From Tanypteryx hageni (lineage: Eukaryota; Arthropoda; Insecta; Odonata; Petaluridae), in assembly GCA_028673005.1 (NCBI GenBank), contig CM054113.1, forward strand, positions 36,150,117 to 36,214,116: 64,000 nucleotides of DNA. The letters run 5' to 3'. The notes beneath the pieces are model-generated. The model had not been told where the DNA came from. It saw only the letters and a list, made by a program, of their open reading frames with translations, and ran no database searches. The position numbers and the translations under genes are program-made. Below are positions 11,590 through 23,649 of this stretch, one piece after another (position 1 is the stretch's first letter; the number at the start of each line of letters is the position of its first letter).

Positions 11590-12440
11590 ACTGCTGCAGG
11601 CACAAGATCAGACTTATACGAACAGATACATGATGTCTCTCTCTCTCTCTTAATCCAACTTTCAAGTGTCGACTTGAGAAAATACATCGTATCAATAATG
11701 AAGCTCCAAGATACTTTCTTAAACGTGGATAACAGAAACGGATTCACGAGTACCAATGTGGAAAGCTATGAGAAGAACATATTCAATTAATTCCCCAACG
11801 CAAAACGCATCGAATAACTGGATTAGCTCGAGCTTAAACGCTCATTAAACAAGGAAACAAAAGTGGAACGATGCACACATCATGCGAGGCAGAGGGGTTC
11901 TTTGCGATTTATGCGATCATGTCAAAAAAGATCAATATATTAACGGCTTAGTATAATGTCTAACAATAAGAACTGAAATTCCAGCAGTGATGCCAAGAAA
12001 ATATCGAAATTTTGATTCACCGACTAACTTCCTAAACAATTGTAATTGATAAAACAATCGATAATTATTTAAAACTTACCTAACTCGAATAGCTGTAACG
12101 TAATATTTATGTTCACGTTCATTCCTTCGTAGTAAATTAACCATTTCTTTAAAATTACAAACGCTGTGTATACGTCAAGAAAATAGACATATTTACATTA
12201 ATTTCTTCATCGTAGATTATCCATTTCCCTATATTTTACAAATGTTGCGTGCGCACAATTAAAATTAAATTATTTAGGTATGTACGTATTTACACTAGAT
12301 ATTGTTTACTTCAGTTGTCAAGAAGATTGTTTTCATTGACAACAGTTCAAAAAATCTGATGTGGCCACCACATGGCTTTCTCCATATCTGTAATATTTCT
12401 AAAACTTCCAAATAGGTTAATAATAAATAGTGTTCTGCAT
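11590..12440. other. Intronic stretch, nothing recognised
   Basis: There is a short CT microsatellite at about 11636-11650. Otherwise the sequence is AT-rich with no supported gene or repeat. Confidence 0.5.
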
Positions 12441-12450
12441 ATCTGCAGGT

Positions 12451-12909
12451 TCAAGTGCTCCTCCTCCACCTTTCTCTATCCTGTGCCCTTCTCTTCATCT
12501 CCTCATACCCTCTTCCCTCCCTTAGAATATCCAACATTTTAATTCTTCTTCTTCTTCCTCTTTTCTTTCTTCCCTCCAACGTTCCTTCGATAATATCCTT
12601 CAGTAATCCCTCTCTTCTCAAGACATGTACTATCCATTTCTTTTTCCTAGTCACTATGGTGCCCATCAAGCTCCTTTCCTCTTCTACTCTTCTTGGCACT
12701 TCCACATTTGTAATCCTGTCAGTCCATTTAACCTTCAGCATCCTACTCCACACCCACATTGCAAATGCCTCCACCCTCTCCCTGTCTCTCTTCTTCAATG
12801 TCCATGTCTGCGACCCATATAGCATCACACTCCAAACATAACACTTTACCAATCTCTTCCTCAATACCTAATCCATCATGCTGTTAAATAGCTTCCTTTT
12901 TCTATTGAA
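12451..12909 (-). pseudogene. LINE reverse-transcriptase C-terminal fragment
   Basis: The minus strand encodes the thumb and C-terminal part of a non-LTR retrotransposon protein. Diagnostic pieces are LVKCYVWSVMLYGSQTW, RVEAFAMWVWSRMLK, WTDRITN and ERSLMGTI, followed by a basic Arg/Lys tail. The frame continues upstream to about 12909 but is broken by a TAG near 12869. The catalytic RT core and endonuclease are absent, so this is a 5'-truncated, dead copy. The proteins it matches are the arthropod LINE type often annotated as endonuclease-reverse transcriptase; I do not fix the clade. Confidence 0.8.
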
Positions 12910-13249
12910 CCAAATAGGTTACATAATAATACAGATTTTAAGAAACTGCGAGAAAATTTTAGACTTTACAAAGAACAGAAAGAAACTCAAACCATAGTTT
13001 TCTAATATTGGATAGAGCCACAAAACTCCAACAATTAAGAAAAGAAATTGGAGCGTTAATAAGACGTAACTAAGCGTCCATTGTTAACAATAGTCGTCGG
13101 ATGGTGGCGTGGTGGTGGCGGTTAAAAATCTGATATCTCTTAAACAATGCATTATATGGAAAATGTTTTAAAACAAATGTTGTAGAAAATTAAATTTCCT
13201 ACAACTTTTATTCGAGTACATTTTTACGTTTATCAAATATTAAAGCAAA

Positions 13250-13955
13250 CATTTCAAAATAATGGATAAGTGACAAAAGTAAAAACCCACTTCCGGTTGA
13301 CCGATTTTCACCAAAAACTAATCAATTCTTGTAAATTTTATAAAAATGTTTAATATAAAATTTCACGTTGACCTGATTAATGGTTTTTGAGTTCGAGCAC
13401 CTACAAAAAGCTATCACATACACACACACACACACAGACAGACATCATCGAGAAAATGGTCAAAACGTGTTCAGGGGACCTCAAAACATGTATTTCCGTT
13501 GAAATCTCGGAAGTCGATTTTTTTCATGAATACAATACTTGCCCCTATACTACGTATATGGAGAAAGTAAAAACATGAGAAAAATTTTGTCCGAAGTTAA
13601 TTACGACTTTCTCGTTTGATCATCTTGAAATCGGCCACTCCTTAGATAAAAATGTACTGAGCAAAACATATGCTTTTTGACTAGTTCTACAAAGTTGTTT
13701 AAAGACTTTTTTGTTATAAGTGATATTGTACGAGATATAAAGAAAAGTTCATTTTTGTCACCAGTAAAGTGGCACTCCCGGTTAGGCCACGTGAACCATT
13801 TATATCATGTTCTTAGTTTCTTTGACCCCATGTCCTAAATACCAAATTTCATAAACATCCGCCCAGTAGTTTCTGATATGAAACATGCGGACAGACGGAC
13901 GGACACGATCTGACCATAAGGCGTTCTTTTTTTACTTATTTTAAAGAACGCTTAA
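13250..13955. repeat. Dispersed element tail related to the 3 kb array
   Basis: Around 13840-13905 a phrase with ATACCAAATTTCA and AAACATGCGGACAGACGG parallels 3790-3870. It ends in a hairpin (GCGTTCTTT / AAAGAACGC at about 13922-13951), and both loci finish at AAAGAACGC. A (CA)n run with CAGACAGAC lies at 13419-13443. No protein is encoded. Confidence 0.4.
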
Positions 13956-13959
13956 AAAC

Positions 13960-16900
13960 ACAAGGGTGACGAAAATCTCAAAGATCTTTACGTAAACAGT
14001 CATGTATTTGAAAAAGCGTTATATATAAAAGTATTCACTTTATAAATGTAAATCAAGATATCTATCTTTTCAGTATAACTCCGTATTAGCCAATACTAAA
14101 GTTGCTAGAGGAAAATTTGTAAGATTGAATTCCAATAAACTGTTAGTTATCTGAAATTTCGAAATTCTTAAATATTTACTTTTACGTAAACTACTATTAA
14201 AATAAATTTAAATAAACAAATAAAAAATGTCATAAAAGACTCCTCCCGAGCTCTCCCGGAAAATATGCCAAGTCCTTATACTCCTATTATCCTAAAACGT
14301 TTTAGCAATCCTCAAATCGCTCCCACGGTATAAACCAATTTTCAGAACAGAACTCTCCAGCTGAACGTTAAAATCATAACATTCATTCGCAGAAAAACAT
14401 CCCCGAGTGTTTTCCCACTTGATCTTGAGGATCTGGATGTGCTCAATAGGCAGAGAGAACAAAGATAATAAGGGAACGTACTTTTTAAATATACCTATGA
14501 GCCAGGAATGAGGATATCCACTGGAAAAAGAGGTATCTCTCGGAATAGCACAGCAAAAACCATTCGGTTTAAGTATTCGAAAGGGCCTATCGTCCGTTTC
14601 GAACTGCTCCATATGATGAGAGGTCGATTTCTCCAGCTTTACCTGCGCCAAAGGATAATTAGGTACGCTAAATCTAAATACTTAATTGGTACTGTACGAA
14701 TAACAGCACGGGAGGTCATTATTTTTCCATATTAATAGTGAAATCATCGTTTCATGGAATTGAACAGGGATTCCAACTTTTGATATACGAGCAGCGCCTC
14801 TCCAAAGATAAACAGAATTTCGCAGCGCGCCTAGATGAAATTAGGTTAAATATATGCTATATGCGTGTATCACTAGCAACGTATGGACGCATTCCATAGG
14901 TAAATGCCATCGCATCATCAAAGCAGGAGGACAAAAGTCATTCGCCAGAAAACATTTTAATAACATCAAAACTAATGATTTCTGTCATATTTTTTGTCAT
15001 TCCTATCGCTTTAAACACCCACAGTGACTAGGCACAGTGGTAGGTAAACTAAGGAGAAGAAAGATCAGATGATATGTTCATTAAAGTGCTCCTTAGTCAG
15101 TACTCACAGAGAACAGATATTTAATAAGTCGACGCCATCACCATGGCGTATTTTAAGAACCGGTGGAGTTACACAAGTGTTTACTCTCGTTTTAAGTTCA
15201 TAGGTCGCATATTCCACAACGTGCAGTACTTACTATCGCTTTCAGAATCTACATCACATAGTCGAAGCTTTTTCAATAAAACCTACGGAGAAGTTTAGTA
15301 ACTTGAAATTTAGCTCCAAGTATACCGCAAATGATCATTTATTAGAACGAATGTATGATTAATAAAGTACGTCCTCCACATTTAGGTATTACATGCGTGG
15401 GAGATTACTGACAAGGAGAAGTACCGAAAATTGGTAAGCTGAAGTTAACGAAACTTTTAGAAAATGAAAATTTATCGAAAATAAGCAGACACGTGTTTTG
15501 GCGTTTTGTCCCATACGGCCTCGTTTTAAATTAATTAATATTTTTAAAACATAAATTTCCGCCAATATATCATACTATAAAAATAATCGCATGTGTCTAA
15601 GGATGTCGAAAGCTGCGTGCGCGTATATGTGCATATTTTTAACAAACTTTCCGAGTAGGTAGAAAACTGAAATTTGGTAGAAATACTTTACTCTTATAGT
15701 GAAAACTATTTGTGAAAAGTATCCACGAAAAAGACCTTGGTTCGACTCCAGGACACGATTATATTTTCCCATAGGATAACACGTAATAGACGAGTTTTGG
15801 ACACAGTCTGTTTTTATTTTGGACACATAAATTCGAAATATTGACCCATAATCTTCAAACAGGAACCATCTTAAAGGCACGCAAACATCCTATTCAACTC
15901 TGTTGGTCTTTTCTCGTTTCAAGAACATAATTTCTCAAATTTTATTTGAATTCCAATTCCTTAATTACGCAAGCGATGTTTATATTAACATTTAATATTT
16001 TATGTATTGTATTGTAAAGTTTTACCATTAATTTAATTACGCATTAACGTCTTACTTAATATTCACATGGCTAGATGCACCCAAGCCTTTAAAGCAGCAA
16101 TAAAATTGTGTGGATTATGTCAATACTATTAGCCAAAACGTAAACAATAAACAACATCTTGGTTACCGAACAAATGTAAATAGATGTATCGATTTATGTT
16201 GCGATAAATCTTTCAAGGTTAATGGTAAAATATAACAATGTTCTAATATTCCTTAAAAATCATTTGACTCACTTTAAAAGTATCCCGAGAATATTTAGGC
16301 ATGAATCCATTTGTACGCTTTATCTTGGCGTTGGCTATTCTTCCTCTACGGCGTGGATTTTCCGAAAAATTTGGAACCCCGAACTCGGATCCTTATAATC
16401 CAAAATCTCGGGATGTCGGATTTTTCCTGTCAATTGTGAGCTAAAAGCTAGCAGTGTGCCAAATTTCAACTTTCTAGGTCTTCTGGAAGTGGGTTAAACA
16501 TTTTGGACATACAAATATACATCCACTGTGTTTTATATATTAAGATAGATTGGAGGAAATTCATGTTTTCGTGCCGACTGGCCTAATCCAAATGCCAAAT
16601 CCGCGGTCATTCCTGGACCGATGAGCTCTCATTCCTTCTCAGCCTTGAGAGAAATTGTATCAAACGATTATATCTGATATTTCTGTCATATTTCTGGGAG
16701 CTTCATCATTGGTAATATCCATGTTTAATGTTAGCGAATCTCCGCACTTTCTTGTGAACGCACTATTAAAAACAAAATGTAACAAGAATCTAGCTCGATG
16801 TTATTTATTAATCTTAGATTTGAGGAAGAAGGTATCATAGTTAAAGCATTATGTGACATCAAGTCACGTATCTTCGTCTATTAGAACAAAATAATCGACA

Positions 16901-17320
16901 TTTACCCGTCCAATAATATATATGTATATGCACAAAATCAATAATTGATGCCGGGAGAGGTTGTATGACAACATGGAAACCCAACTATAACGCAGTTTTT
17001 CGCGCTCGGGTGAGTCTCTACGACCCACGCTAACCATTCGAAAGGTTAATATATGGGAGAGATTCCATCGTTCTTTCACGAACTAAATTCAGAGAGAGAT
17101 ATGTTTCTTGTTACTGATCGATATACGGCATATGAAGAAGTGGAGTTAAAAGAGAAAAAATCAACTTCTGGGTTAACTGATACAACTAGCGCGTGGGACT
17201 CTCATGACCTTTCAACTTTCACTCCTCAATCAAGCCTTAAAGCCAACGGATAAGAGGAAACATTTTGTTTCCAAGCAAAATTAGAACGATACAAACTGAT
17301 CCATAAAAAACGAAAAGTTT
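13960..17320. other. Intronic stretch, no supported gene
   Basis: Mixed AT-rich sequence. An isolated B-box-like GGTTCGACTCC occurs at about 15738. Open frames at 14292-14651 (-), 15575-15880 (-) and 17053-17253 (+) show no recognised domain. A segment ending TTTATATATTAAGATAG near 16545 looks like the end of a dispersed repeat. Confidence 0.4.
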
Positions 17321-17332
17321 AAATGTACAGAT

Positions 17333-17788
17333 CAGGGGTGCACAACATACGGCCCGCGGGCCAAATTTGGCCCGCCGACACATTTCGTGTGGCCCGGCAG
17401 GATTTAACTCATCTGGTGCTTTCCTTTTCGTTAAAAAATGCAAGTAAAATTTGTTATGGATATTTATAGCATGTGTGAACAAAAATTCTCCCTTATGAAA
17501 TTAAACAAAGCTCCATTACGTTCAGCGCTGACAGATCCGAGTTTACGAGACATTCTAAGAACAGCAACTACTCCGGATATAAGTGGAATTGCCAGAAAAA
17601 ATAGGTGCAACATCTAAGTAAATTACATTTTTGTCGCATAAAAGTTGCATGTAAAAGTTGTTACGATAATTATTAAATCTACTGTAGTGTATTTTAATTT
17701 TTATGTACAAAAATTTCATAGCGTGGCTCGCCTAGATAAAATCAAAGTCGATTTTGGCCCGTGTCAACTTTTGAGTTATGCACCCCTG
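17333..17788. mobile_element. hAT MITE
   Basis: The 456 bp element has the ends CAGGGGTGCACAAC and, reverse complemented, CAGGGGTGCATAAC. The flanks GTACAGAT (17325-17332) and GTATAGAT (17789-17796) match in 7 of 8. GGCCCGCGGGCC-type palindromes lie inside the left end. No transposase. Confidence 0.8.
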
Positions 17789-18477
17789 GTATAGATGAAT
17801 CCAACAAATTTCTACCGAAGATAAAAGGTATAGTAAGTAAAGGTAGCATAAATATCGTATACTATGTGTTTTTCTATTAGCCACATAGTACCACTTTCTT
17901 CACGCTATAATGACACCTAATTTTTTTAAATGTGGTAATTATTCTATTGAGAAATCAAAACATTGTGCTATTAAATGAAAATATGTAGTTGGTATTTATT
18001 TTAGTCATTTACCTTTTTTTGAAAATACCTTAGTGTAATATAGAATACACTTTAAAACTGTTAAATATTTGCATCCAGAAATAATATTTTTTAAATGAAA
18101 ACCGATGTTTTTGCATAACATGGAAAATATACCCGTATAACAGTATTTTCTGATGAAAATTAAAAGAAGTAGCACATGAATACAAAGCAACGACGGGAAA
18201 TGTACCATCTAGCCAAAAATAAAAACGAACGTGGGCATAAAATGGAACACAACTGTGTTATGACAGCGGACATAAAAATCTGTTTATCTCCTTCACTTTC
18301 TTAACGAATCCTTTGGCAATAAAGCAAGAGAGGTCATTCTTTCAGAATATGCGAGTGATCCAATACCGTGAGCCTCGGTTCGGCAGAGAAAAAAAATACA
18401 CACAAGTGGGACAAGGGTATGAAACGGCCAAGGTTGGTATTTTATGCCGTGTAGAGATCGTATACCTCAGCGGTGCC

Positions 18478-18780
18478 CAAACTTTTCTAATGGCAGGCCA
18501 CATCAATGGTTGCGAATCCCTTGGCATTGGAAGTTGTCAATTCTTCGGCGGGCCGGATTAGAGTTTAAATCGGAAAATTTCTATATATTCTGAGATGCCA
18601 TTAAGTGAAAATCACGTCTAAATAATGTTTTCATGGCTAATATTTCAATATTAAAAGTTATATTACGAAAATTTTCAAAAAATGTATGAATTTGTGTGTT
18701 AAATTTTTCGAATTGATTTTTCGCCTTAGCTTCGCGGGCCGAACAAAAACCCTTCGCGGGCCGTAGTTTGGGCACCGCTG
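18478..18780. mobile_element. hAT MITE with perfect target duplication
   Basis: The 303 bp element starts CAGCGGTGCCCAAACT and ends with its exact reverse complement. The octamer GTATACCT is duplicated perfectly at 18470-18477 and 18781-18788. The interior is non-coding. Confidence 0.9.
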
Positions 18781-18789
18781 GTATACCTG

Positions 18790-19910
18790 ATCGGACTCTT
18801 GATGAAAGTGATTTTTTTATGCGATACGTTTTAAATACTTTCTAAGGCAATCCAAGCGAAAAAAGTAAAAGGCTGCAGTCGTGAAAAGGCTAAGTAAACC
18901 ATAATCGAAAAACTTTGAAGTGCCGATGAGGACGGCTACTTAGTACTACTCATCCGTATTAAGGATACGGGATCTGCTTTGATCAACTAACGTATTCAAG
19001 CCATATTCGAAAATTTTAAATTATTTCAGCTAGTTGCATATGGCTGTAAGATAAAATAAAATTTGCTAAAAATAAACTATAGGTAGAAGACCGTTTCATA
19101 TGTTTATTAATTAACAAAAGGAATAGCTAGCTCATACATCAATGATTTTACATCGCTATTAGACAGATAATTTTGAAGCGTATTACGAGGGATAATGGTA
19201 GAGTAGAATACAGCCGAGCTCATAACGTGAAATTGAATCGCAATCCAGTGAAATTCATCCAACGTGAATGGAGAAGGGCAAGGTAGGCAATTATCCTCCT
19301 TTATTAAAGGCCAGAATATTTCCATATCACTCTTGACAATTTCAGATGGTAAAAATCTGGATTAAAAAAAAATAAAATGCAGGGTAGACCCGAAATCTCT
19401 TCAAAACTTCAATCTCTTGAAAAAGAGTTGTCTAAGGAACTGCACGACAAAACATGAAAAACTGTAATAATTAAATTTAAAATTAATACTTCAATAAACG
19501 CCATCAAAATTATGGGAATGAATATATTTTCTATTACAATACTGTCCTAATTGGCCTATTACATTTAAATTGTTTCGAAATATTTTCTATTTAATTGCAA
19601 TGTAAACTCTGGATGACTTATTGTCATGTGTTTTTCCTGTGCACCCTGACCACTATTATGAGATTCCCCAGATACGAAACGTGGGGATTTCTCTACGCTC
19701 GTCTACCTATATAGATTGTATGCATATTGTGTATGTATATTGGTCATTTCTCGAAATCAATGTGTAAGAGTTGTCAGTCGTGGACTTTTGTTACAGTATA
19801 AAGGTTTCATTTCTGTTTCAATGTGAGTGCTTTGGTGCCGATTTAACTTTTTACCTACTTCTCATATTGAATATATAGTTCCATTTTTATATTTCGTGAA
19901 ACAATACCCA
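18790..19910. other. Intronic stretch, nothing recognised
   Basis: AT-rich, with no supported coding region. A left end for the hAT pseudogene that follows was looked for and not found. Confidence 0.45.
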
Positions 19911-19912
19911 TA

Positions 19913-20250
19913 ATGGACAATTGGTTGAAAATTGGAAGTGTTAAGAAAGTGGCAAGTGAGGCAGAAAAAAGTCAGCAACCACAAGTTTTCAATCACATCA
20001 TCAGTGCACAGAATTTCAACAGCATCAACGTAGTGAGTGTCACCAATTTTAAGAAATAAATGACTCGGTACATTCCGAGTCAGAAATATTGTCTCAAAAA
20101 AAGAAAATATATATGACAAAGATTACATCAAACTTATATTAGTGATGATGATTATCTTAATCACAATGTGTAATTTGCAATATTATTCTTGCAAACAGTA
20201 GCCTCAAGCCTTCTCTTCTTCGCCCCTACTTAGAGACCAATTATCCTGCA
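19913..20250 (+). pseudogene. ZBED-type hAT transposase, N-terminal remnant
   Basis: The frame begins MDNWLKIGSVKK, the usual start of ZBED5/SCAND3-like hAT transposases (MD-WLK-G). It breaks at a TAA after about 48 codons; a KKRKY motif follows in a shifted frame. At 20164-20250 a BED zinc finger can be read: CVIC, then SSLKPSLLR and YLETNYP. The two zinc-binding His residues expected in this family are both Tyr here, each a C-to-T change, so the finger is destroyed. The rest of the transposase is deleted. A hAT-like right end follows at 20545-20580. Confidence 0.75.
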
Positions 20251-20544
20251 TAATTACCTCCATTAGGTATCACCAATCCTAATTTGAATATGATACTCGG
20301 ATGTAAATATAAGTTGGCTATTTAAATGTTTTTGGCAAATTAATAATACTTTTTACAAACTTTTCCAAATATAAAGCATTTAGAAGGTTGAATAACATGT
20401 TAATATTAATACATCTTGTATTATATAAGATTCGATCCTTTGATCTGCGTTATTTACTTCAAACAAAAAATACTTGGAGACGCATGATTATTGTTCTCAG
20501 AATATCTTTAGTAGGAGGTTCGCGACATACAAAAATGTCAAGTA

Positions 20545-20580
20545 AGGGGTTCACGACGTGAAAAGGGTTGGGAACCATTG
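20545..20580. mobile_element. hAT-type right terminus
   Basis: GGGTTGGGAACCATTG reads in reverse complement as CAATGGTTCCCAACCC, a common hAT terminus. It probably ends the BED-finger element starting upstream. No left end with a matching octamer (CTCTAGGG follows here) was identified. Confidence 0.4.
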
Positions 20581-20823
20581 CTCTAGGGCAAGGAAATCTG
20601 ACGATAGCGAGCATCGCGGTGCTCTTGGTCAGCCTAGCGTTGCTCTCTATGATGCTAAAAAAGCGTACTCAAACTTCAGGAATTTAGAATGTTGTTTACC
20701 TTCTAAATGCATTCAAAATCATTATGGACAATTATGACATCCGTTTGGTTTTACGACAATTCCTAATGTTTACAAAAGTATAGCTGCGCTCGATTTTCCA
20801 TAAAATAACTTGGTTCTCGTCAC

Positions 20824-20846
20824 ATTGAAAAGATTGAGAACTCCTG
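20824..20846. mobile_element. Second isolated hAT-type terminus
   Basis: GAAAAGATTGAGAACTCCTG is, in reverse complement, CAGGAGTTCTCAATCTTTTC, a hAT-like end. No partner was found. Confidence 0.25.
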
Positions 20847-21053
20847 CCTTGATGAAACATATGGATATGCCCCACTTCAATACCCTTACTCAGTAGACAA
20901 AGAGGAGAAAGTAAAAGCAAGGATGTACAAGGTGAAAGGATGAGTGACCTACGATCCATTAAAATCCCTACAAAAGTTAGAGCGATAAAAACCTCCGCCG
21001 GAATGACGAAAGCAATACAATTCTTGCTTCATAAGTGAAAGGTGAATCTGTAC

Positions 21054-21230
21054 TTAGCGTGTGCTTCGTTTTTTAAAATACGTCCGTCGAACGAAATACC
21101 ATCGTTCCACGTCAACGAATTGGACATCAATTTCCTGATTCTCGCGAAATTCGATCGATATCGTCGGATTCCCCACGGGGAAAATTTCTTCGATATTGAA
21201 ACGACGATTTTTCATATCCACTGGGCCTGA
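21054..21230 (-). other. Exon-like open segment, unassigned
   Basis: On the minus strand an acceptor-like ATTACTTTCAG precedes an open segment richer in CpG and GC than its surroundings. It reads GPVDMKNRRFNIEEIF and later VQFVDVERWYF, a plausible non-repetitive protein. I do not recognise it and no partner exon was found. The + strand is also open, so chance is a real alternative. Confidence 0.2.
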
Positions 21231-21259
21231 AAGTAATTTGAAAGCGTAACACAACTTTC

Positions 21260-21985
21260 CGAAACCAATAGGCTACGCAATTTTTCCCATGATGGAAGAA
21301 ACAAACAGAGAGTGGTATTAAAGGAGGTGATCAAGGGACTGATCGAATTGCAGAGTGAAGGAAGTTACTGCGACAGGAAGTTTGAGAATTATGTACACTG
21401 CTTTCGTAAGATTTTCCAATCAAACAAAACCTCGAAAAAATGATAGCCTAGCGGAAAATGGATACTCTCGAAGTTCATGTATCCGCTGAAACTAGGAAAC
21501 AAAAAATTGAGGCCTGCCTAACAGCAAGCCAAAGTCTAACATACGGCCAAATGTTGAATTACGTATAGAAATCGTTGTCATAGTTTGGTGGGAAAGATGA
21601 TTAAGAAAGTTTTTAATGTCCATTCTCTTGCGTTTATTTAATTATACTGAACAGGCTAAAGGTATAAGAGCGAGAAAAGCGACTACCAATTATTTTTTAA
21701 TCTTTCGAATATACAGACTAATACAAAGAGCAAAGTGGGCAGTCTGCCTTCGAATAACCTCGAGTACAAAACCTCTGAATAAGATTGGCGATTTGCTCTC
21801 ACGCTAGACTCAAGTTATATCAATGGTGATGAAAAGGACGACGTAGAGGTGGAATACCAAAGGAACATGTATGAAAGACAAAAATAACGATATAACTGGA
21901 TAAAGATTATATAATCGTGAAATATATCAAAAATGCCAGCAGTGAATTAGAGCAACGAGCGAGGTTGAACAGAAAAACGAGGATG
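21260..21985. other. Intronic stretch, nothing recognised
   Basis: No supported gene, repeat end or RNA. Confidence 0.45.
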
Positions 21986-21989
21986 TGGT

Positions 21990-22270
21990 CTTTATCTCCT
22001 TTCATCTCGTTCCTCCACTTTGTTTTCAACGCTCGCCTTCAGCTTGCACCTCTCACTCCCTTCGCATCAAATACCCTTTCTACCCTTATCTCACTCGTAT
22101 CTCCTCTCTCTCTCTCCATCTTTCTTATTCACACATTCTCCATCTCACACTCACTCTATCCATGACTCCTTTTCTCTCTATTTATCTTCTTTCTCCCCCT
22201 CTATCTCCCTCATTTCACTCTCTCTATGCATATCTCCTCTCTTCCTCAATTTCTCTCATTCCTTTTTATG
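21990..22270 (+). repeat. Pyrimidine-rich tract
   Basis: The + strand is dominated by CTCTCT/TTCTC-type sequence; all three forward frames are open only because of this composition. Confidence 0.7.
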
Positions 22271-23035
22271 AACTTTTCCTGTAACTTAACCGAAATCAGT
22301 TTGTCTGTTTCAACACCTCAAAAACGTCTGGCAGCCGGCCTGGACTCTTCGGTCCTTGTGCTATCTCTCAACCCATCGGGGACGGAGGGTAGCTTAGGGG
22401 TGATAAATTGGACGGTTTCTTTCCTTGCCAGCGACTGTCTATTATCTTAGCGAATATTTTTACGTACTTTTTGCGTTCTAATAAATGCCAATTTTCTTTT
22501 TTTAATATTACACATTTGTCTCTTTATTTTTCATTGTATTTTATTATTTATTATATAAACTGTTCCTGTTATTTAACAAAATCGGTTTGTGTTTCAACAC
22601 ATCTACTTCTATGTGATATTGAGGTACTCCCACCTTATAATATGTCAACTGATCTTCCTAATTGACAGCATATATGTATAATAAAATTGAAAAACTAAGA
22701 ACTGTGTACAATAGGTACTTTAAAGTTGTCAATAAGGTACATGTTTGCAAAACTAAAAAACAAAAACTCAATAAAATAAAAAAATAATTTTAAAATATAA
22801 TTTTCAGTTCGAGTTAGTGCTTCCAGAAATGTTTTATGGCGCCCGGCATCGGTAATGAGAGAATCTAACTGCGCCATAAAACATTTTCGGAAACACTAGC
22901 AAGAGCCGAAATCCTTAATGGTTGTTAAAAGAGCCCTCCCCGATTACAAATTTTGGAAATAAACTAACCAATCGACTTGCTGAACTGTACACAAAAATTT
23001 ATTTTACGCTTTAATGTATTTGAAAAGTTTATATT
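22271..23035. other. Intronic stretch, short inverted segment
   Basis: A phrase around 22830-22850 (GTTTTATGGCGC, ATCGGTAATGAGAG) is followed by its partial inverse near 22870-22890. No gene is supported. Confidence 0.4.
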
Positions 23036-23039
23036 TATT

Positions 23040-23400
23040 TTATTCACTTCCGCTCTTTCCGTCTCCTTCCTCTCTCTCTTTCTTTTCCCTCAATTTCTTC
23101 CTTTCGTTTACAGTTTTTCTCACACCCTACATCTCTCACCCACTCGTTTTTTCCTTGCCAAGCTGTTTTGCGTCCACGTGTGGGACACAGACTCGTAAAA
23201 AGTGGAGATTGAGGAAGAGCGGTGAGTGAGAGACAGAGAGAGCGAGCGAGGATGTTACTTGGTAGGAGGAAGAAAGGAAGGTGTAGGTGGAAGACGAGCG
23301 ACGCGAAGGCGGGATGGAGAGAAAGGGGAGTATGGGATGGATGGATGGCATTAGGACGGGCTGATGGGAGAGAAAGAGGTAGGGAGGGAGAGGGAAGAAG
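23040..23400. repeat. Pyrimidine tract facing a purine tract
   Basis: About 23040-23150 is C/T-rich and about 23216-23400 is G/A-rich on the same strand, separated by roughly 65 bases of mixed sequence. The two could partly pair or form triplex-type structures. The open frames here are compositional. Confidence 0.6.
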
Positions 23401-23640
23401 GTATCCTTCAAGACGGAGAAAATTCTATTACGTAGTAGCTTCCTTGAAAGCTTTTCGTAGGACGGTCCTCCATCCCCCGTTACCGTTCGACGTTACGCGT
23501 GGGAACGTGTAGCGGAAGACTCCGCAATAAAGGTCGCTTGCGTGACGGTGTGCGTGCTTGTCGGGAAAGAAGCGATATTAGCGAGTGCGGGCGTCAAAAT
23601 TTTGCTCTTTCCTCGAACGCTAAATTCCCACGCATAGAAG
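23400..23640. other. CpG-containing GC-rich patch
   Basis: This patch holds many CG dinucleotides (GTTCGACGTTACGCG, TCGCTTGCGTGACGG) in an AT-rich setting. It could be a promoter-like or recently inserted sequence. No open frame here is recognised. Confidence 0.3.
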
Positions 23641-23649
23641 GAAAGTTTA

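Noticed and set aside
12455..12841. 128-codon + strand frame
   Set aside because: Shadow of the LINE fragment on the minus strand.
14292..14651. 119-codon minus-strand frame
   Set aside because: No recognised motif, no splice context, opposite strand also open.
15575..15880. 101-codon minus-strand frame
   Set aside because: Crosses a B-box-like repeat phrase; reads as repeat translation.
17053..17253. 66-codon + strand frame with balanced composition
   Set aside because: Looks protein-like but has no known motif, no splice signals I trust, and the opposite strand is also open nearby.
20160..20580. Full hAT element joining CAGTAG near 20196 to the right end at 20580
   Set aside because: The CAGTAG lies inside the BED finger and its flank does not match CTCTAGGG.
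21985..22284. Overlapping Ser/Leu/His-rich + strand frames
   Set aside because: All forward frames are open because the tract is almost pure C/T.
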